A stretch of 58,544 bases of DNA from Saprospiraceae bacterium (GTDB taxonomy: Bacteria; Bacteroidota; Bacteroidia; Chitinophagales; Saprospiraceae), in contig JABDJE010000319.1 of NCBI GenBank assembly GCA_013002625.1, positions 1 through 58,544 on the forward strand, in the 5' to 3' direction. A program made the translations under genes and the position numbers. The notes below the pieces were generated by a model. That model was not told the DNA's origin and made no database searches. It saw only the letters and a list, made by a program, of their open reading frames with translations. This document shows, piece by piece, positions 9,593 to 20,329 of the stretch. How positions within the stretch are numbered: position 1 is the first letter of the stretch; each line of letters begins with the position of its first letter.

Positions 9593-11209
9593 ATGTATGA
9601 TATTCTTCAACTGAATGAAATGCTCGTTCCTGAGCTTAAAGAAATTGCAGAACAACTTGAATTAAAAGGGTACAAAAAATTAAGTAAGCAAGACCTTATC
9701 TATAAAATATTGGATCACCAGGCTGTCGTAGGCGGCAATGGAGATGCTAAAGCTGATGAAAAACCCGCGGAATCTCCTAAAGCCGAACAGAAAAAACCTG
9801 AACCTAGGAAAGCTGAGCCTAAACAAGCAGCTCCAAAGAGAGAGGTAAAAACTGAGAATAAAGAAGAAAAAGCTGAAACGCAGGAATCTGGTGAAGAGAA
9901 AAAGGAAGAAAGAAAAGACCGAAGACCTTCCGATGGGAGATCACGCCAAAATAGAAGAGATAATAACTCGAACCGTGACAGAAGAGATGACAGGGATGAC
10001 AGAGGAGATAGAGGCAACAGAAGAACCCGGCCAGAAAGAGATGAAAACAGAGATCAGGGTGAAAAGGTTAAGAAGTTCAATGTAGACATGGATGGCGTTA
10101 TCGAAGGATCTGGTATCCTTGAAATGATGTCTGATGGATATGGCTTTCTTCGTTCTTCAGACTACAATTACCTTACATCTCCAGATGATATTTATGTTTC
10201 ACCAAGTCAAATTAAATTATTTGGTTTGAAAACCGGTGATACTGTAACTGGCGCAATTAGACCTCCAAAAGAAGGTGAAAAGTATTTTGCGCTTCTGCGT
10301 GTATCCAAGATCAATGGACTTGACCCAGAAAAAACCAGAGAAAGAATACCATTCGATTACCTGACACCTCTTTTTCCGAATGAGAAGTTCAATTTGTGTT
10401 CTCATCCAGCCGGAAAGGACTATGGTAACAGAATGATTGATTTATTTACACCGATAGGAAAAGGTCAAAGAGGATTGATTGTAGCACAGCCTAAAACTGG
10501 TAAAACTTTCTTATTAAAAGATATTGCCAATGCGATTGCTGACAATCACCCGGAAAGTTATATGATCGTTCTATTGATCGATGAGCGTCCGGAAGAAGTA
10601 ACCGACATGCAGAGAAGTGTAAAAGCTGAAGTAATTGCTTCAACTTTCGATCAGCCTGCTGATAATCATGTACGTGTAGCCAATATCGTTATTGAGAAGG
10701 CAAAAAGAATGGTTGAAAGTGGTCATGATGTTGTAATCCTATTAGACTCAATTACCAGATTAGCAAGAGCATATAACACGGTAGCCCCTGCTTCAGGTAA
10801 GGTATTATCCGGTGGTGTTGAAGCCAATGCATTGCAAAAGCCTAAAAAATTCTTTGGTGCCGCAAGAAATATTGAAAATGGTGGTTCACTAACCATTCTG
10901 GCGACAGCACTTACAGAGACTGGATCCAAAATGGATGAAGTGATCTTCGAAGAATTTAAAGGAACGGGTAACATGGAGCTTCAATTGGATAGATCATTAT
11001 CTAACAAACGTATCTACCCTGCTATCGATCTTACCAAATCAAGCACACGTCGTGAAGACCTGTTGTTTGACGAAGGAATCATGGCAAGAATGCATGTATT
11101 GAGAAACCACCTGGCTGACATGAAACCGGATGAAGCCATGGCATTCCTTAAGAAGCACATGGTAGGCACAACAAGCAACGAGGAGTTTCTTGTAACGATG
11201 AACGGATAA
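9593..11209 (+). CDS. rho: transcription termination factor Rho with long charged insertion
   Basis: [52 protein letters not shown]; Arg/Asp/Lys/Glu-rich region about residues 50-160. Confidence 0.97.
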   Translation: MYDILQLNEMLVPELKEIAEQLELKGYKKLSKQDLIYKILDHQAVVGGNGDAKADEKPAESPKAEQKKPEPRKAEPKQAAPKREVKTENKEEKAETQESGEEKKEERKDRRPSDGRSRQNRRDNNSNRDRRDDRDDRGDRGNRRTRPERDENRDQGEKVKKFNVDMDGVIEGSGILEMMSDGYGFLRSSDYNYLTSPDDIYVSPSQIKLFGLKTGDTVTGAIRPPKEGEKYFALLRVSKINGLDPEKTRERIPFDYLTPLFPNEKFNLCSHPAGKDYGNRMIDLFTPIGKGQRGLIVAQPKTGKTFLLKDIANAIADNHPESYMIVLLIDERPEEVTDMQRSVKAEVIASTFDQPADNHVRVANIVIEKAKRMVESGHDVVILLDSITRLARAYNTVAPASGKVLSGGVEANALQKPKKFFGAARNIENGGSLTILATALTETGSKMDEVIFEEFKGTGNMELQLDRSLSNKRIYPAIDLTKSSTRREDLLFDEGIMARMHVLRNHLADMKPDEAMAFLKKHMVGTTSNEEFLVTMNG

Positions 11210-11244
11210 TTTTTCAAGAAATAATCTATTTTTTGCTTGGCATA

Positions 11245-11275
11245 TTGGTATTTATATAAATTAAGCATAACTTTG
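11245..11275 (+). promoter_or_regulatory. Bacteroidota-type promoter for rpmH (TTG-N20-TAACTTTG)
   Basis: TTG at 11245 and TAACTTTG at 11268-11275 with about 20-nt spacing. Confidence 0.6.
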
Positions 11276-11315
11276 CCGTCCTTTTGAAAAGGAACAAATA
11301 AGAAATACTTAGAAA

Positions 11316-11471
11316 ATGAAAAGAACTTTTCAACCATCAAGAAGAAAAAGAGTGAACAAGCACGGGTTCAGAGCTCGTATGGCTACTAAAAATGGTAGAA
11401 AGGTTTTAGCCAATCGCCGAGCAAAAGGTAGAGCTAAGCTTACCGTTTCTGACGAAATGCGCGTAAAATAA
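11316..11471 (+). CDS. rpmH: 50S ribosomal protein L34
   Basis: Translated by eye: [51 protein letters not shown]; absent from the ORF track because it is only 51 aa. Confidence 0.97.
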   Translation: MKRTFQPSRRKRVNKHGFRARMATKNGRKVLANRRAKGRAKLTVSDEMRVK

Positions 11472-11588
11472 CCTTACATTTCCTCTTTTACATATCTGTT
11501 TTCTTCCCATTGTGATTGGTGCAGCGATCTATGCACTTTATATTACTTCGTGTATATTTAATCCTCAAGCCAATACCGAAGCTAGTTT

Positions 11589-11981
11589 ATGTCTGATTTT
11601 TCATTTTCAAAACAAGAAAAGCTCAAAAGCAAAAAACGTATCGAGCAAATCTTCGCTTGCGGTAAATCTCAATTCAAGTTTCCATTTAAACTGGCATATA
11701 TTATTGAACCGTTATCATCTGATGATCAACAGAACTGGTCATTCGGTATTTCAATTCCAAAAAAAAAGATCAAGTCGGCAGTCAAAAGAAATTTATTGAA
11801 AAGACGTGTTCGGGAAGCATTTAGGCTAAACAAACAGGTCCTATTTCCTGCTTTAAACGCGAGGAATCTTAAACTTTCTTTAATGTTCATTTATATCGCG
11901 GAAGATGTAAAAAATTATTCCGTTATTGAAAAAAGCATCCTCACACATCTGGATCTGTTAAAAAATGAACTGGACAATTAA
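11589..11981 (+). CDS. rnpA: ribonuclease P protein component
   Basis: Downstream of rpmH; RIEQIFACGK and KKIKSAVKRNLLKRRVREAFR motif. Confidence 0.9.
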   Translation: MSDFSFSKQEKLKSKKRIEQIFACGKSQFKFPFKLAYIIEPLSSDDQQNWSFGISIPKKKIKSAVKRNLLKRRVREAFRLNKQVLFPALNARNLKLSLMFIYIAEDVKNYSVIEKSILTHLDLLKNELDN

Positions 11982-12498
11982 AACGATATTCTTTTTCTTA
12001 ATCTTCACCTCAGCCGCCCACGCACAGGTATTCCTTCAGCTAGAGAAATACAACGATCCCAATACAATTAAGATTCAGGCCGGTGAATACCTAAGCTACA
12101 CACTCAAAGAATACCCCGATGTCTGGCGCAAAGCACAAATTCAAAGAATTGATTACGAAGGGAATCTCATAGTATTCGATGAAGGATTTCGAACCATTGA
12201 TGAATTCGAAAAAATCAGGTTATACAGGGGATGGGCAAAAGCGGTCGGTTATGGTCTGATGCAGTTTAGTGCGGGTTGGTATCTGTTTGGCGGCATCGCC
12301 ACTTTAACACAGTCTGATTATACCATGAGTGAACGCGAAATAATAATTGGAGGCATCTTCGCAGGTGTGGGGTTCTTGGTTAAGCAATTGTTTTATAAAA
12401 GAACGATAAAACTGGGGAAAAGGAATAGACTCCGCATCGTAGATATCAGGATGTTTGATCCATCTTATCAAGCTGAATTGCGCTCCAGTAATAACTGA
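11965..12498 (+). CDS. hypothetical membrane/exported protein
   Basis: Intact ORF with signal-like N-terminus, overlaps the rnpA end. Confidence 0.65.
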   Translation: MNWTIKTIFFFLIFTSAAHAQVFLQLEKYNDPNTIKIQAGEYLSYTLKEYPDVWRKAQIQRIDYEGNLIVFDEGFRTIDEFEKIRLYRGWAKAVGYGLMQFSAGWYLFGGIATLTQSDYTMSEREIIIGGIFAGVGFLVKQLFYKRTIKLGKRNRLRIVDIRMFDPSYQAELRSSNN

Positions 12499-12896
12499 AT
12501 ACCTTGCTTATACCCTTCAAGACCCTGCCCTATTATTTGATGCACGCAGACATCTTTGATATAGGAGTAGTGTCTGAATTCTTCTCTTGAATATATGTCT
12601 GAAATATGAACTTCAACAACCGGTGTGCTTATGGAAGCAATGGCATCCCGAATAGCAATAGAGGTATGTGTATATGCACCCGGATTTATAACGATGCCTT
12701 CTACTGTAAAGCCATGTTGATGTAGTGTATCTATTAAATCACCTTCATGATTGGATTGGACATATAGAATCTCATGGCCTGAAAAATGCTCTCTAAGATA
12801 TCCCAAGTATTCATCCATTGACACATCCCCATAGATTTCGGTTTCTCTCAAACCCAGCAGGTTGAGGTTGGGCCCATTTAAAACTAGAATTTTCAT
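12468..12896 (-). CDS. aroQ: type II 3-dehydroquinate dehydratase
   Basis: LNGPNLNLLGLRETEIYG, QSNHEGDLID, INPGAYTHTSIAIRDA, EVHISD. Confidence 0.96.
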   Translation of the reverse strand: MKILVLNGPNLNLLGLRETEIYGDVSMDEYLGYLREHFSGHEILYVQSNHEGDLIDTLHQHGFTVEGIVINPGAYTHTSIAIRDAIASISTPVVEVHISDIYSREEFRHYSYIKDVCVHQIIGQGLEGYKQGIQLLLERNSA

Positions 12897-12899
12897 CGA

Positions 12900-15116
12900 T
12901 TAGTTTGCCATTTCACTCATGAACTTAATCCTAATCATCTGAATTTCCTCCATTGTGATATCGTCTTCCTGTAACGCTTCAAATGCATCTGCTACCGTAT
13001 CGGTCTCGGCTTCACTGAAATAATCATAGACATCTTCAATAACCGATTCATCCAAATTATCATCGAGATAATAATTAATATCCAGTTTGGTGCCTGAATT
13101 AACGATATTATTCATTTCTGTCAGCAATTCTTCCAGAGATTTATTTAACCCTTCTGCGATGTCTTCAAGCGCCAATTTTCGATCAATCCCTTGAATGATG
13201 TGAATCTTAGACTTTGATTTATTGGCAAGTTGTTTTATGACAAAATCATCAGGTCGTTCAATTCCATTAGCTTCTACATATTCCTGAATCAGTTCGATAA
13301 ACGGTTGGGCATATTTTTTAGCCTTACCAGCACTGACACCTGAAATCTTCAGCATGTCCTCCATACTCAGCGGGTAATAGGTTGCCATATCCTGCAGTGC
13401 AGGTTCAAGAAACAAGACCCATGGTTGCAGATTTTTACGCTTAGCTTCAGATTTTCTTAAATCCTTTAGCATGGTCAGCAAGGTATTGTCCAATGCAGAC
13501 CCTGCACTAGCAGATGTTACAAAATCATCAGCACTGGTGTCAGAAAAGTCCCTGTTTAAAGGAATTTCAATTTTTGAAGGAGTATCAAGATAAGCTTCAC
13601 CCTTATCTGTCAACCTTAACAAGCCATATTCTTCGATCTCTTTGTAGATAAGATTATTTAAAATAGCATGCCGCAAAATAGAATGCCAAAAGAGCTCACC
13701 CCTTTCTTTACCTATGCCATAATTGGGCTTGGTATCAAAGTTAAATGTCTTTATTTCCTTGGATGCTTTACCAACTAAAAAATCAGCTATGACTTTTACA
13801 CCATAATTCTGATTTAAATCCTTGATTACCTGAATAGCTGTTTGCATTTCCTGCGTAACCAGTTGTTTTTCTTTTGGATGTTTGCAATTATCACACTTGT
13901 CATTGCAATTGGCATCATCAAAATTTTCACCGAAATAATGCAAAAGGAATTTACGACGACAAGAGCTTGTCTCTGCATAGGCAATGATCTCCTCCATTAA
14001 TTGTCCAGCCAATTCCTTCTCAGCGACACCTTTATCTCTGAGAAACTTCTCAAGTTTAAGGATATCCTTGTAGCTGTAAAATGTCAGACAATGTCCCTTT
14101 AATCCATCTCTACCTGCTCTACCTGTTTCTTGATAATAGTTCTCAATACTTTTGGGAATGTCATAATGTATCACAAATCGAACATCCGGCTTGTCAATAC
14201 CCATACCGAATGCTATGGTAGCCACGATCACCTCAATTTCCTCCATCAAAAAATCATCCTGTACTTTATTTCTCGTTTTAGAGTCCAGCCCTGCATGATA
14301 CGGAGCAGCATTGATCCCATTTAATCTAAGGACTTCTGCTACCTCTTCGGTGGCCTTTCTGGATTGGACATATATAATCCCCGATTCACCTTTGTGCTTG
14401 TTTATAAACTGGACGATTTGCTTGAAGGTTTCTGCCTTCTCCATCTTTGGCCGAACCTCGTAATAAAGATTATCTCTATTGAAGGAAGAGACAAAAATAT
14501 TTACATCCTTCATTTCAAGATTCTTGATGATATCGGATTGTACCTTCGGCGTTGCTGTAGCGGTTAAAGCAATCAAAGGAATATTGGATCCGATATTCTT
14601 CACCATTATTTTGATCTTTCTATATTCGGGTCTGAAATCATGACCCCATTCAGAAATACAATGGGCCTCATCAATCGCTATAAAGGATATATTGGAGTTT
14701 CTGAAAAATTCGATATTCTCCTCCTTGGTGAGTGTCTCCGGGGCGATAAAAACCATCTTGGTCACACCTGATTCAATATCATCTTTGACTTGTTTCATCT
14801 GCGTCTTATTCAAAGACGAATTCAGAAAATGTGCAACGGCGTCATTTTCACTAAACCCCCTGATACTATCAACCTGATTTTTCATCAAGGCGATCAGTGG
14901 ACTTACGATAAGTGCGATTCCCTCGGACATCAATGCCGGCAGTTGATAGCACATAGATTTACCACCTCCGGTTGGCATAATAACAAAGGTGTCACGACCC
15001 GAGAGAATACTTTGAATGATCTTCTCCTGGTTAAGTTTGAACTCATTGAATCCAAAAAAACTATGTAATGCGGACTTTATATCCATGTTTCCGATCTCTA
15101 CTTCTTGAACATCCAT
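12900..15116 (-). CDS. recQ: ATP-dependent DNA helicase RecQ
   Basis: MPTGGGKSMCYQLPA, DEAHCISEWGHDFRPEYR, YYQETGRAGRDG, Zn-binding Cys cluster, HRDC-like C-terminus. Confidence 0.95.
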   Translation of the reverse strand: MDVQEVEIGNMDIKSALHSFFGFNEFKLNQEKIIQSILSGRDTFVIMPTGGGKSMCYQLPALMSEGIALIVSPLIALMKNQVDSIRGFSENDAVAHFLNSSLNKTQMKQVKDDIESGVTKMVFIAPETLTKEENIEFFRNSNISFIAIDEAHCISEWGHDFRPEYRKIKIMVKNIGSNIPLIALTATATPKVQSDIIKNLEMKDVNIFVSSFNRDNLYYEVRPKMEKAETFKQIVQFINKHKGESGIIYVQSRKATEEVAEVLRLNGINAAPYHAGLDSKTRNKVQDDFLMEEIEVIVATIAFGMGIDKPDVRFVIHYDIPKSIENYYQETGRAGRDGLKGHCLTFYSYKDILKLEKFLRDKGVAEKELAGQLMEEIIAYAETSSCRRKFLLHYFGENFDDANCNDKCDNCKHPKEKQLVTQEMQTAIQVIKDLNQNYGVKVIADFLVGKASKEIKTFNFDTKPNYGIGKERGELFWHSILRHAILNNLIYKEIEEYGLLRLTDKGEAYLDTPSKIEIPLNRDFSDTSADDFVTSASAGSALDNTLLTMLKDLRKSEAKRKNLQPWVLFLEPALQDMATYYPLSMEDMLKISGVSAGKAKKYAQPFIELIQEYVEANGIERPDDFVIKQLANKSKSKIHIIQGIDRKLALEDIAEGLNKSLEELLTEMNNIVNSGTKLDINYYLDDNLDESVIEDVYDYFSEAETDTVADAFEALQEDDITMEEIQMIRIKFMSEMAN

Positions 15117-15364
15117 GGTTTATATATTACTGTGGCATCTGAAATCAATATCAAACTGTAGTGTGTAAATAAAAGTTGGGGAAGATTTGTTCTAAGAAAT
15201 GATTCCAGTTAGCCTTTATCACGTTTTGTTTAATAAAAGATACAACAATTAGAATGAAATTTGGCTTTAGGGCTTGTTTAAAAGCGCAAAAAAATCAAAA
15301 AAATTTAACCTGAAGTAAAGATTAAGTTTAATAATAAGACTATATCAAACAAATATGTAATTTA

Positions 15365-16756
15365 TCAGACAACCTGAGACTTCCACTTTCCTTTTCTAAA
15401 TAAATAAACAGCTGCAGTTGAGATAAAAATGGAGCTGATTGATATAGCCATATATACCCCCATTGAATTAAATTCAACGACATACGCAAGAATATACGCC
15501 AGTGGAATTTGCACCAACCACATAAAGATGAAGCTTAACATTGTAGGTGTGTAGGTATCCCCGGCGCCATTGAATGCTTGATTGATGACCATTTGATAGG
15601 CGAAAAAGATATAGCCCAAGCATATAATTTTTAAACACAAAGCAGACTCATTAATGACCAATACGTCTTGGGTGAAAATGCTGCTTATTGGTTTTGCAAA
15701 GAGGAAAAATATAATTGAAAGGACAAAAAGAAACATCATATTATAAAATCCAGCCGTCCAAACAGTTTTTTCAGCTCGGTCCGGTTCACCGGCCCCCAAA
15801 TTTTGACCCACCAGCGTTGCCGTAGCATTGGATAAGCCCCAGGAAGGCAGTATTGAAAAAATAATAATTCGTATGGCAATTGTATAGCCGGCTAAAACTG
15901 AACTACCAAAGGACGCCAAAATCCTGATAAGGAATATCCAACTGGCTGTTGAAATCAAGAATTGTCCTGCCCCACCTGCACTCACAGGAATCAAGGTGCG
16001 CATAACATCCATATTAACCCGCAGATGTTCACGATATATTTTTATAATTGAAGAATCAGATAACAGCACATACATCTGATAAAGTACCCCTACACCCCTT
16101 CCTATGCAAGTGGCTATTGCTGCACCTTCCACGCCCATGGCCGTAATTGGACCCAACCCGAGAATTAAAATTGGATCCAACACTATATTTAAGCCATTGG
16201 ATAACACCAGTGTTCTCATTGCAATAGCTGCATTTCCTGCTGCCCTAAATATTCCGTTGAAAACAAAAAGCAACATCAAAATGAGATTCAGGCCCAGAAT
16301 CAATCGTGTATAGCCTGCACCCTCTTCAATTAATGATTCGTCAGCGCCCATCAACCTTAATATGTCATCCGCAAAAGCAAATGACAACCCACCTGTAACA
16401 AGAGATACACCAACCCCAAGAATAATAGCCTGCACTGCCACATCTGATGCCTGCTTGATCTGCTTTTCACCAATTCTTCGTGCGATCATAGCCGTTGCGC
16501 CCATAGCGATTCCGATGGCAACAGATTCAATAAGCATCAACACACCCTCAGTCATTCCAATAGTGGCCACTGCATTTATACTGACCTGCGCAACAAAGAA
16601 TACGTCTACAATAGCAAACAAAGATTCCATGAGCATCTCAAGGATCATTGGGATGGCTAAAAGCACCAAAGCTTGATTTATACTACCTTTTGTAAAATCA
16701 TGCTCCTCACCTTTCACAGCTTTGGAAAATAATTTTATAAATTCGACTATACGCAT
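15365..16756 (-). CDS. MATE family efflux transporter
   Basis: 12-TM-like protein; ALVLLAIPMILEMLMESLFAIVDVFFVAQ, GLSNATATLVGQNLGAGEPDRAE. Confidence 0.92.
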   Translation of the reverse strand: MRIVEFIKLFSKAVKGEEHDFTKGSINQALVLLAIPMILEMLMESLFAIVDVFFVAQVSINAVATIGMTEGVLMLIESVAIGIAMGATAMIARRIGEKQIKQASDVAVQAIILGVGVSLVTGGLSFAFADDILRLMGADESLIEEGAGYTRLILGLNLILMLLFVFNGIFRAAGNAAIAMRTLVLSNGLNIVLDPILILGLGPITAMGVEGAAIATCIGRGVGVLYQMYVLLSDSSIIKIYREHLRVNMDVMRTLIPVSAGGAGQFLISTASWIFLIRILASFGSSVLAGYTIAIRIIIFSILPSWGLSNATATLVGQNLGAGEPDRAEKTVWTAGFYNMMFLFVLSIIFFLFAKPISSIFTQDVLVINESALCLKIICLGYIFFAYQMVINQAFNGAGDTYTPTMLSFIFMWLVQIPLAYILAYVVEFNSMGVYMAISISSIFISTAAVYLFRKGKWKSQVV

Positions 16757-16781
16757 TATTCGTATCTTTCGTTTGTAATTG

Positions 16782-17414
16782 TATATGCTTCAGACCCAAT
16801 CTATCGCTCATCAATATAAAGGAACACAAAGATTCCATTTTCCTGACATTAATTGTAATGCAGGAGAAACAATGTTAATTCTTGGACAATCCGGTGTGGG
16901 CAAATCCACCTTATTGCATATTCTTGCAGGAATTCTTCAACCCAAGGAAGGCAAGGTTCAAATTAATGACACTTCATTGTACAATCTTTCTGGTTCTAAA
17001 CGTGATAAATTTAGAGGAAAGGAAATTGGTTTGATATTCCAGAAACCTCATTTTGTTCAATCACTAAATGCATTTGATAATCTTATCCTGGCACAAAAAA
17101 TGGCCGGCCAATCACCAACGCCTCAAAAAATTAAAGCGCTGCTTGCCGGCTTGAATCTAGATCAGAGAATTCATGCCAAAGTCCATCAAATGAGTCAAGG
17201 AGAACTCCAAAGATTATCGATTGCACGTGCCCTCGTCAACGAACCCGGTTTGTTACTCGCTGATGAACCCACATCTGCATTGGATGATGCCAATTGTACC
17301 GAGGTAATCAAGTTAATGCAAAGCCATGCTCAGAAAGTCAATGCCGCATTAATCATTGTTACCCACGATAAGAGATTGAAAGACCTGTTTCCAAAAACAA
17401 TTGAATTGAAATGA
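16782..17414 (+). CDS. ABC transporter ATP-binding protein (LolD/MacB type)
   Basis: Walker A GQSGVGKST, signature MSQGELQRLSIARAL, Walker B LLLADEPTSALD. Confidence 0.93.
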   Translation, partial: YMLQTQSIAHQYKGTQRFHFPDINCNAGETMLILGQSGVGKSTLLHILAGILQPKEGKVQINDTSLYNLSGSKRDKFRGKEIGLIFQKPHFVQSLNAFDNLILAQKMAGQSPTPQKIKALLAGLNLDQRIHAKVHQMSQGELQRLSIARALVNEPGLLLADEPTSALDDANCTEVIKLMQSHAQKVNAALIIVTHDKRLKDLFPKTIELK

Positions 17415-18715
17415 ATCTCCTCAAACTAGCCTGGAAAAATATAATCCACAATCCACTCAACCTTTTGCTAAACCTGGTTTTGCTGGCCTTAGGCATTGGG
17501 CTTATTCATTTCATTTTCCTTTTGAACTTTCAACTAAAGGACAAATTCGATAAAAATCTTGCAGAAATAGACCTTGTTATTGGTGCCAAAGGAAGTCCAC
17601 TACAGCTCATTCTTTCTTCGATGTATCATATCGATGCGCCTACAGGAAATATTTCCATCAATGAAGCTAAACCCTTTCTTAGAGAAGGACATCCACTTAT
17701 CAAGCGCTCTGTCCCTCTATCCGTGGGTGATAGTTATAAAGGCTACAGAATTATTGGGACAGATTATTCCATTTTGGATCTCTATGAGGCACAAGTAGCG
17801 ACTGGAAAAAAATGGCAACATCTATATGAAGTCACTGCTGGGGCCGCAGTTGCTAAACGCCTAAACCTAAAAATTGGATCCACATTTTTTTCCTCACACG
17901 GACTTAATGATGACGAGGATTTGACCCATGAACATGGGCAGTTTAAGCTTGTTGGAATCATGGCCCCAACAGGTAGTGTAATCGATCAATTATTACTGAC
18001 CAGTAGCGAATCTGTGTGGGCAGTGCATGATCATGAGTCCGGCGGTACCGCAGAGCATGATGATCACGAGCATGATCATGATCATTCAGGTCATAATCAC
18101 GATCATAACCATGCTGATCACTCAAGCGACATGAGCAGATCCCATCTGCTTGAACATGGAGAAGAAGAAATCACTTCCATACTTATTCAATATCAAAACA
18201 GAACCAATTTTCAGGCCTTGAGCATGCCACGAAATATCAATGAGAATACAGACTTGCAAGCCGCATCACCGGCCATTGAAATAAACAGACTTTACGATAT
18301 GATGGGAACCGGAACAAAGGCATTACAACTCCTGGCATATTTGATAGCATTCGTTTCAGCTATTTCTATTTTTGTATCTCTGTTGAGCTCCTTGAAAACA
18401 CGTAAATATGAGCTGTCATTGATGCGTGTATTAGGGGGCACCCCTTCCACCTTGTTTACCCTTATCATCATGGAGGGTGTTATTATGGCTTTACTAGGAT
18501 GTTTACTCGGCTTGATTTTAAGTCAAACTGCAATGGCCACCTGGACAGAAGCGCTCACCGATAAATACAATTACCCATTCTCTGCTTGGCAAATGCACGG
18601 CAAAGAATTGTGGTTGATTGCAGGTAGTATGGTGATTGGATTTTTAGCATCTGTTGTTCCTGCGTTGATGGCCTATAAGACAGATATCCACGAAAGCCTG
18701 TCCTCCTCGAATTGA
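17411..18715 (+). CDS. ABC transporter permease (FtsX/MacB-like) with His-rich loop
   Basis: N-terminal TM, DLVIGAKGSPLQLILSSMYHIDAPTGNI, C-terminal FtsX-like TMs; loop HDHESGGTAEHDDHEHDHDHSGHNHDHNHADHSSD at about 18026-18140. Confidence 0.9.
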   Translation: MNLLKLAWKNIIHNPLNLLLNLVLLALGIGLIHFIFLLNFQLKDKFDKNLAEIDLVIGAKGSPLQLILSSMYHIDAPTGNISINEAKPFLREGHPLIKRSVPLSVGDSYKGYRIIGTDYSILDLYEAQVATGKKWQHLYEVTAGAAVAKRLNLKIGSTFFSSHGLNDDEDLTHEHGQFKLVGIMAPTGSVIDQLLLTSSESVWAVHDHESGGTAEHDDHEHDHDHSGHNHDHNHADHSSDMSRSHLLEHGEEEITSILIQYQNRTNFQALSMPRNINENTDLQAASPAIEINRLYDMMGTGTKALQLLAYLIAFVSAISIFVSLLSSLKTRKYELSLMRVLGGTPSTLFTLIIMEGVIMALLGCLLGLILSQTAMATWTEALTDKYNYPFSAWQMHGKELWLIAGSMVIGFLASVVPALMAYKTDIHESLSSSN

Positions 18716-18760
18716 TACCTATTGATCCTTGTTAGGGATAATTTTATATATTTAAACCAA

Positions 18761-18795
18761 GTAGTCGCCATTAGTCCATTAGTTTGTTCGACTAC
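18761..18795 (+). promoter_or_regulatory. candidate operator: 7-bp inverted repeat enclosing an 8-bp tandem direct repeat
   Basis: GTAGTCG (18761-18767), CCATTAGT x2 (18768-18783), CGACTAC (18789-18795), 35 bp upstream of an HTH gene start. Confidence 0.45.
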
Positions 18796-18829
18796 AAATC
18801 ATTATTTGTTAACCATTAAAACAACTTCT

Positions 18830-19027
18830 ATGCACAACTTACAACCTGTGACCCGTAAGGAACTCGCTTATTTGATGGGTATTCACACAAAAACTTTGTA
18901 TCGCTGGTTAAAGCAAGAGCGAATTATTCTTAAAAACAGACTCATTTCTCCTGTAGAGAAGAAAATGATCTTAAGACGTTTTGGCTATCAATTTGAAAAT
19001 GAAGCTGAAGCACAAGTACAGAATTAA
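18830..19027 (+). CDS. small helix-turn-helix DNA-binding protein
   Basis: VTRKELAYLMGIHTKTLYRWLKQE HTH pattern; ATG at 18830 in frame within the longer track ORF. Confidence 0.7.
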   Translation: MHNLQPVTRKELAYLMGIHTKTLYRWLKQERIILKNRLISPVEKKMILRRFGYQFENEAEAQVQN

Positions 19028-19115
19028 TTCAACTTGAACCAACAAGTCCTCCAATGTCTTGGGTTGCTATTTTAGATAGTTCGGTTTTATAATATGTTTG
19101 GCCTATACGATTTTT

Positions 19116-20222
19116 ATGCGCCATTATTATCTAACCCTATGCATTCTGATTATAACCAGTTGGCTTTTCAACTCAGAAAAACCTTCCGGTCAATTCAATC
19201 ATACGCCACCCTTCAAAGATGTTGGAGGACTCAATTCAAGTTATTCAGAAAATGACTTAGTCCGACTTCACGATATGGTATATCAACTCGAAACGAATAT
19301 AATGCGGCTTCAAAGCTATGTTGAGCTATCAGAACTGGCAAATCTGAGGGCCTTGAATTCCAATTTAGACAGGTATAGGAATGGCATCGACATTCTAAAA
19401 TTACTTTACGAAAAATTATTGGATCTGGATCATCACTTTACCTCAATCAATGCCTTTCACGAAATTCATGATATTACGAATCTTAATAATTACCCGGAAT
19501 TTATTGCAGTACGAGAATCTTTCATCGATGATACAAGACAAAAATCATCGGTGGAACTCCCTCAATTTCTACAACAGAATATTTTTGTTACCGTAGGGTA
19601 TACACTTCTTTCTTCGGTATTTGGTGATGGCGCTCCTGCGAAAAGAAACGAGGATATCAATGATATTGCCTGTCTTCTTGACTTCACTGTAAGCATGCAA
19701 TCTGACTTGAAGATGATCTATTATGAAACGACCTTTCTGCATCAAGCCACCAAAGCACTTCTTATAAGATGCCAGGGGCTATTCAAGGAATACACTTCAG
19801 TTCTTGACTATAAAAAATCAATTCAATGGTGTCGGGATAAAGATGAATGGGATCTTATTGATGAACGTATAAGTCGATTGTCAGAAAGGCACGGATTCAA
19901 TAAGACATTGACTATTGAGTCGGGCTTTAATCACCAACTCAATGATGTAAATACCAATGTTGAATTTCAAATCTCTCGGCTGATCAGTCTAATGGAAGCC
20001 TATGATACTTTCATAAGCCAGGGTATAAATTATTATTCAAAGTTTAACATCATCCTGGACAATTACGAAAATGAAAACATATGCGTAGATCAATTGCCTG
20101 ATGAAATTCAAAAACTGAAACAGAAAATTGATTTATCAATTCAAAAATATACAACCGCCTATAACCTGGCAGAATTACAAGGCTCTGAATTAAAGAATTT
20201 AATGTTTGCAAACACAAATTAA
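19116..20222 (+). CDS. hypothetical exported, predicted largely helical protein
   Basis: MRHYYLTLCILIITSWLF signal-like N-terminus; no recognised family. Confidence 0.65.
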   Translation: MRHYYLTLCILIITSWLFNSEKPSGQFNHTPPFKDVGGLNSSYSENDLVRLHDMVYQLETNIMRLQSYVELSELANLRALNSNLDRYRNGIDILKLLYEKLLDLDHHFTSINAFHEIHDITNLNNYPEFIAVRESFIDDTRQKSSVELPQFLQQNIFVTVGYTLLSSVFGDGAPAKRNEDINDIACLLDFTVSMQSDLKMIYYETTFLHQATKALLIRCQGLFKEYTSVLDYKKSIQWCRDKDEWDLIDERISRLSERHGFNKTLTIESGFNHQLNDVNTNVEFQISRLISLMEAYDTFISQGINYYSKFNIILDNYENENICVDQLPDEIQKLKQKIDLSIQKYTTAYNLAELQGSELKNLMFANTN

Positions 20223-20329
20223 TGGCGTACACAATTTTGATGAGGAATCATGTCGAACATCCTTAAAAAAGTAGGCAGGGAAAAATCCGAAACGCCCTTG
20301 TAGGAAGTAGGAATTATAAAAATTGTAAA

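Noticed and set aside
9715-10017. 100-aa antisense ORF over rho (Ser/Leu-rich)
   Set aside because: Mirror of the charged low-complexity Rho insertion; no independent coding evidence
11512-11799. 95-aa ORF upstream of and overlapping rnpA
   Set aside because: Out of frame with a clear rnpA homologue
20250-20303. Mini-ORF MSNILKKVGREKSETPL
   Set aside because: Only 17 aa and no supporting evidence; could be chance
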